NCBI GenBank assembly: GCA_030672375.1
Contig: DAOVGP010000013.1
Span: 1-15,915, forward strand
Direction: 5' to 3'
Length of the DNA: 15,915 nt
Source of the DNA: Candidatus Aenigmatarchaeota archaeon
GTDB taxonomy: Archaea > Aenigmatarchaeota > Aenigmatarchaeia > CG10238-14
Shown here: piece after piece, positions 13,179 through 15,915 of the stretch
Numbering within the stretch: the first letter of the stretch is position 1
How the letters are laid out: each line of letters begins with the position of its first letter
Notes under the pieces: generated by a model
Database searches by the model: none
What the model saw: the letters and a program-made list of their open reading frames with translations, nothing else
What the model was told of the DNA's origin: nothing
Made by a program: the position numbers and the translations under genes

Positions 13179-13463
13179 ATGTCTATTAACGAAAAAAATA
13201 TTGTGAGACACGAACTTTGTGGCCTAATGGTTTTAGTAAAGAATAGTACCAACCCTGCACAAAAAGGCCTTGAAGGAAGAGTTGTATACGAGACTTATAA
13301 TACGTTAAAAATTGAAACAAGAGATGGAAAAGAAAAAACTATACCAAAAAACATATCAGTATTTATATTCACGCTACCAAATGGAAAGAAAGTTCAGGTC
13401 GATGGAAAAGTATTAATAGGCAGACCTGAAGATAGGATTAAAAAGAAGTTACCGAGATGGTAG
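13179..13463 (+). CDS. rnp1: RNase P protein component 1 (Rpp29/Pop4)
   Basis: 94 residues, a usual archaeal length. The Sm-like beta-barrel pattern is visible: IVRHELCGLMVLVKNSTNPAQKGLEGRVVYETYNTLKIE, then KTIPKNISVFIFTLPNGKKVQVDGKVLIGRPEDRIKK. With Rpp21 it assists the RNA subunit that matures tRNA 5' ends. Its gene is normally in the archaeal ribosomal operon between aIF1 and uS17, as here. The stop overlaps or abuts the uS17 start. Confidence 0.93.
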   Translation: MSINEKNIVRHELCGLMVLVKNSTNPAQKGLEGRVVYETYNTLKIETRDGKEKTIPKNISVFIFTLPNGKKVQVDGKVLIGRPEDRIKKKLPRW

Positions 13464-13465
13464 AA

Positions 13466-13810
13466 ATGGGTAAAGTTGTAAAAAAATCAAGAGATATTGG
13501 ATACGATGTGAACCCTCCAGAAGGGGAATGTAACGATGAAAAATGTCCTTTCCATGGAAAACTTAGTGTGAGGGGGAATATTCTAGAGGGAATTGTAGTA
13601 TCAGATAAAATGTCAAGATCTGTCATCGTTGAGAGAAATTATCTTCATTTTATCTCAAAGTATGAAAGGTATGAAAGGAGAAGAAAAAGAATTGCTGCTC
13701 ACAATCCTGAATGTATAAATGCGAAGAAGGGTGATAAGGTCAAGATAGCTGAATGTAGACGGTTGAGTAAAACAAAACATTTTGTTATAATAGAAAAGGT
13801 GTCTGAGTGA
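13466..13810 (+). CDS. rps17: 30S ribosomal protein uS17
   Basis: 114 residues from ATG 13466; ATG 13457, inside the Rpp29 gene, would add three. GGTAGAA just before 13466 slightly favours it. The archaeal signature is RDIGYDVNPPEGECNDEKCPFHGKLSVRG, followed by the OB-fold GIVVSDKMSRSVIVERNYLHF, YERYERRRKRIAAHNP, and GDKVKIAECRRLSKTKHFVI. It is a primary 16S rRNA-binding protein. Its stop overlaps the uL14 GTG start as GTGA. Confidence 0.95.
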   Translation: MGKVVKKSRDIGYDVNPPEGECNDEKCPFHGKLSVRGNILEGIVVSDKMSRSVIVERNYLHFISKYERYERRRKRIAAHNPECINAKKGDKVKIAECRRLSKTKHFVIIEKVSE

Positions 13811-14205
13811 AAGCAATCAAATCAAGAATAACTAAAGGCATTACAATTGGATCGATAATAAATTGTACAGACAACACTGGTGCAAAGAAATTGAATGTTA
13901 TTTCAGTCTTTGGTTACAAAGGTAGGAGGAGAAGGAGAGCATCTGGAGGAATTGCTAATAAAATCAAATGTTCGGTGAGAGCGGGAACTGTTAAATGGAG
14001 AAAACAAGTTGTTGACGCTATTATCGTTAGACAAAAAAAGGAGTTTAGAAGACCTAATGGTTTAAGGGTCCAATTCGAAGATAATGCAGCCATTCTCGTG
14101 AACCCAAAGAATGAGCCTGTTGGTTCCCAGATAAAAGGTCCTATTGCTAAGGAAGTTACTGAAAGATTCTTGTCGATAGGTAAAATTGCGAGTGTAGTGG
14201 TTTAA
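13807..14205 (+). CDS. rpl14: 50S ribosomal protein uL14
   Basis: 132 residues. A GTG start overlaps the uS17 stop by four bases and has GGTG (13798-13801) five bases upstream. Typical: GSIINCTDNTGAKKLNVISVFGYKGRRRRRASGGIANKIKCSVRAG, then VRQKKEFRRPNGLRVQFEDNAAILVN and GPIAKEVTERF. uL14 lies at the subunit interface, where aIF6 binds. Confidence 0.97.
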   Translation: MKAIKSRITKGITIGSIINCTDNTGAKKLNVISVFGYKGRRRRRASGGIANKIKCSVRAGTVKWRKQVVDAIIVRQKKEFRRPNGLRVQFEDNAAILVNPKNEPVGSQIKGPIAKEVTERFLSIGKIASVVV

Positions 14206-14697
14206 ATGAAACTCTGGTCAAAACATTGGAAATCATCTAAACAACCAAGAAAACAGAGAAAGTATGTTTATCATGCCCCTCTACACGTCAGACACAAATT
14301 CCTTTCTGCTCACTTATCGAAGGAACTGATAAAAAAATATAGCAGGAGATCCTTTCCTGTTAGAAAGGAAGATGAAGTAGAAATAATGAGAGGGGGGTTT
14401 AAGAAAAAGACTGGTAAAGTAAGTAAAGTAGATTTGAAGAAAATAAAAGTTTACATTGACGGGATAACAAGAAAGAAGGTAGATGGCTCAGAAGTTCAAG
14501 TCCCAATTCATCCAAGTAACTTAAAAATCATCAATTTAAACCTTGATGATAAAAAAAGATTAAATGCTTTAACTAGAACTGTAAAGAAGGAGGAGAAACA
14601 TGTCAAAACACCTAAAAAGGCTGTTGGCACCAAAGTTCTGGAGAGTGCCAAGAAAGGAAAAGAAATGGGTAGTAAGACCAAGACCGGGTCCTCATAA
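14206..14697 (+). CDS. rpl24: 50S ribosomal protein uL24 with C-terminal extension overlapping eS4
   Basis: 163 residues; archaeal uL24 is usually about 120. The archaeal N-terminus WSKHWKSSKQPRKQRKYVYHAPLHVRHKF is present, then the KOW motif (about residues 54-70: EDEVEIMRGGFKKKTGKVSKVD), and GSEVQVPIHPSNLKII. Homology ends near DKKRLNALTR. The last 32 residues (132-163, Lys/Thr/Gly/Ser-rich) are read from the same DNA as the start of the eS4 gene, in another frame. GTGGTTTAA precedes the ATG, the same sequence as before uL3. Confidence 0.95.
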   Translation: MKLWSKHWKSSKQPRKQRKYVYHAPLHVRHKFLSAHLSKELIKKYSRRSFPVRKEDEVEIMRGGFKKKTGKVSKVDLKKIKVYIDGITRKKVDGSEVQVPIHPSNLKIINLNLDDKKRLNALTRTVKKEEKHVKTPKKAVGTKVLESAKKGKEMGSKTKTGSS

Positions 14698-15316
14698 AAA
14701 GTTTGAGTCTATTCCTTTACTCATCATCGCTAGGGACATCCTGAAATTGGCAGACACCGGAAAGGAAGCGAGAAAGATTATCAAGGCCAAAGAAATATTG
14801 GTCGATGGAAAACCGAGGTTAGACCAGAAATATCCTGTTGGGTTATTTGATGTCATAACAATCCCTAAGCTAAAAAAACAATATCGTATTGTTCCTTCTA
14901 AAAACGGCTTAACTCTGATAGAAATCCCAAAGAATGAATCAGGATTAAAATTATGTCGTGTAAAAGGAAAAAGTATGGTGAAGAATGGTATTCTTCAATT
15001 GAACCTGCACGATGGAAAAAATATCCTTGTAAAAGAAAAAGTTAAGAAAGATCCGTATAAAACCGGTGATTCTCTTCTCATCGAAATACCAAGTCAAAAA
15101 ATAAAAAAACATATTAAGATGGAAAAGGGATCAACTTCGATCATCATCGGTGGTCAAAGCATGGGAATTGTCGTTAAGATAAAAGAGATCATAAAGACAA
15201 GAGGTAGACAACCAAATAAAGTCATCTGCGAAAAGAAAGATAAAGAATTTGAAGCAATAAAGAATTATGTTTTCGTCGTTGGCAAGACTAAACCAGAGAT
15301 AAAAGTGGTAGCATGA
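14600..15316 (+). CDS. rps4e: 30S ribosomal protein eS4
   Basis: 238 residues, normal for archaeal eS4. The start MSKHLKRLLAPKFWRVPRKEKKWVVRPRPGPHK is the family's highly conserved beginning, so ATG 14600 is certain even though it lies 98 nt inside the uL24 gene. GGAGG stands six bases upstream. An S4 RNA-binding domain follows (KEARKIIKAKEILVDGKPRLDQKYPVGLFDVI), then the central domain and a KOW-like C-terminal part (IGGQSMGIVVKIKEI). It is specific to archaea and eukaryotes. Its stop overlaps the uL5 start as ATGA. Confidence 0.96.
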   Translation: MSKHLKRLLAPKFWRVPRKEKKWVVRPRPGPHKKFESIPLLIIARDILKLADTGKEARKIIKAKEILVDGKPRLDQKYPVGLFDVITIPKLKKQYRIVPSKNGLTLIEIPKNESGLKLCRVKGKSMVKNGILQLNLHDGKNILVKEKVKKDPYKTGDSLLIEIPSQKIKKHIKMEKGSTSIIIGGQSMGIVVKIKEIIKTRGRQPNKVICEKKDKEFEAIKNYVFVVGKTKPEIKVVA

Positions 15317-15828
15317 AAGAAAATCCGATGAGAGAAATAAGGATTGAAAAAGTCACTTTGAACATGGGCTGCGGAAGCGATCAAGATAAACTAAAGAGAG
15401 CCGTGAAACTCTTGAACATGGTATCTGGACAGAAACCAATTATCACTAGGACACGAAAGAGAACAAAGTTCGGAATGGCACAAAAAAAACCAATAGGTGC
15501 AAAAGTAACTTTAAGAAAAGATAGAGCGGAAAAATTCTTGAAAGATGTTTTTTCTGTTGTAGATAAAGAATTGAAAGAAGGACAAATTAATGATGGTAAT
15601 TTCTCTATAGGAATAAAAGAGTATATCGATTTACCTAATGTAAAATATGATCCTGATATAGGAGTAATAGGATTGGATGTTAGTATAACCTTGGAGAGGC
15701 CTGGCTTCAGGATTAAAAGAAGAAGAATTAAAAAATCGAGAATAGGTAAAAAACATTTAATAACTAAAGATGAAACAATACAATGGTTGAAAAAAAAATT
15801 TGGGGTGAGGATAGTTGGAGGGGGTTAA
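15313..15828 (+). CDS. rpl5: 50S ribosomal protein uL5
   Basis: 171 residues. MREIRIEKVTLNMGCGSDQDKLKRAVKLLNMVSGQKPIITRTRKRTKFGMAQKKPIGAKVTLR is typical of archaeal uL5, followed by DGNFSIGIKEYIDLPNVKYDPDIGVIGLDVSITLERPGFR. It binds 5S rRNA and contacts the P-site tRNA. ATG 15313 has GTGGT three bases before it, so I prefer it to ATG 15328, which would cut five residues. In most archaea uS14 follows; here it does not. Confidence 0.96.
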   Translation: MKENPMREIRIEKVTLNMGCGSDQDKLKRAVKLLNMVSGQKPIITRTRKRTKFGMAQKKPIGAKVTLRKDRAEKFLKDVFSVVDKELKEGQINDGNFSIGIKEYIDLPNVKYDPDIGVIGLDVSITLERPGFRIKRRRIKKSRIGKKHLITKDETIQWLKKKFGVRIVGGG

Positions 15829-15844
15829 TTTTTGGATATTTGAG

Positions 15845-15915
15845 ATGACCAGTAAATTGAGTGGCATTATTTTTACGAAAGCATCGATGGAACAGAGTTT
15901 TGAGAAAGTATACGA
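15845..15915 (+). CDS. start of an unrecognised gene (3' end outside window)
   Basis: ATG 15845 opens a frame that stays open to the window edge, 23 full codons: MTSKLSGIIFTKASMEQSFEKVY. TTTGAG lies just upstream but is a weak ribosome binding site. It is not uS14, which would show paired Cys and many Arg/Lys. The piece is too short for a family call, and it may not be a real gene. Confidence 0.3.
   Translation, partial: MTSKLSGIIFTKASMEQSFEKVY

Noticed and set aside
1..15915. CRISPR array, insertion sequence, prophage or defence genes
   Set aside because: No direct-repeat/spacer pattern, transposase motif, terminal inverted repeats or phage/defence protein was seen on either strand.

Overview
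This window reads as archaeal chromosome. It carries the archaeal S10/spc-type ribosomal protein set, including the archaeal/eukaryotic-only proteins eL19, eL32 and eS4, together with aIF1 (SUI1) and the RNase P subunit Rpp29. It also holds the end of a glycerol-1-phosphate dehydrogenase, the enzyme that sets archaeal lipid stereochemistry. Promoters look like archaeal BRE/TATA boxes, and many starts are preceded by GGTG or GTGAT, the usual complement of an archaeal 16S rRNA tail. The DNA is AT-rich and tightly packed, and several proteins are shorter than usual. A small-genome euryarchaeal or DPANN-like lineage would fit, but the sequence alone does not fix the phylum.

Left part (1-3536): the C-terminal half of glycerol-1-phosphate dehydrogenase (+) runs into a convergent LicC-like nucleotidyltransferase (-). 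A divergent promoter region follows, then a two-gene + strand unit: a trans-isoprenyl diphosphate synthase homologue with a degenerate first Asp motif, and a TIM-barrel sugar isomerase/endonuclease-IV-like protein. Three of these four genes fit polar lipid or isoprenoid synthesis.

Middle part (3538-8165, - strand): read from right to left this is a HIT protein, a pyruvate-kinase-C-terminal-domain-like protein (COG1751 type), tRNA-Gly(TCC) with a 12-nt insertion in its D arm, and then uS8-uL6-eL32-eL19-uL18-uS5. A possible 35-residue membrane peptide lies on the + strand between uS8 and the tRNA.

Right part (8297-15915, + strand): uL3-uL4-uL23, an internal promoter, uL2-uS19-uL22-uS3-uL29-(possible 34-aa ORF)-aIF1, another promoter, Rpp29-uS17-uL14-uL24-eS4-uL5, and the first codons of an unrecognised gene.

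The two ribosomal blocks are the halves of the usual archaeal string. It is cut after uL5, and the distal half lies inverted upstream of the proximal half. uS14, uL30, uL15 and SecY, which normally accompany it, are not in the window. I see no CRISPR array, insertion sequence, phage gene or defence system. The points most worth a second look are the tRNA-Gly insertion, the 98-nt overlap of the uL24 and eS4 genes, the two tiny hydrophobic ORFs, and the altered active-site motifs of the prenyl synthase homologue and the HIT protein.
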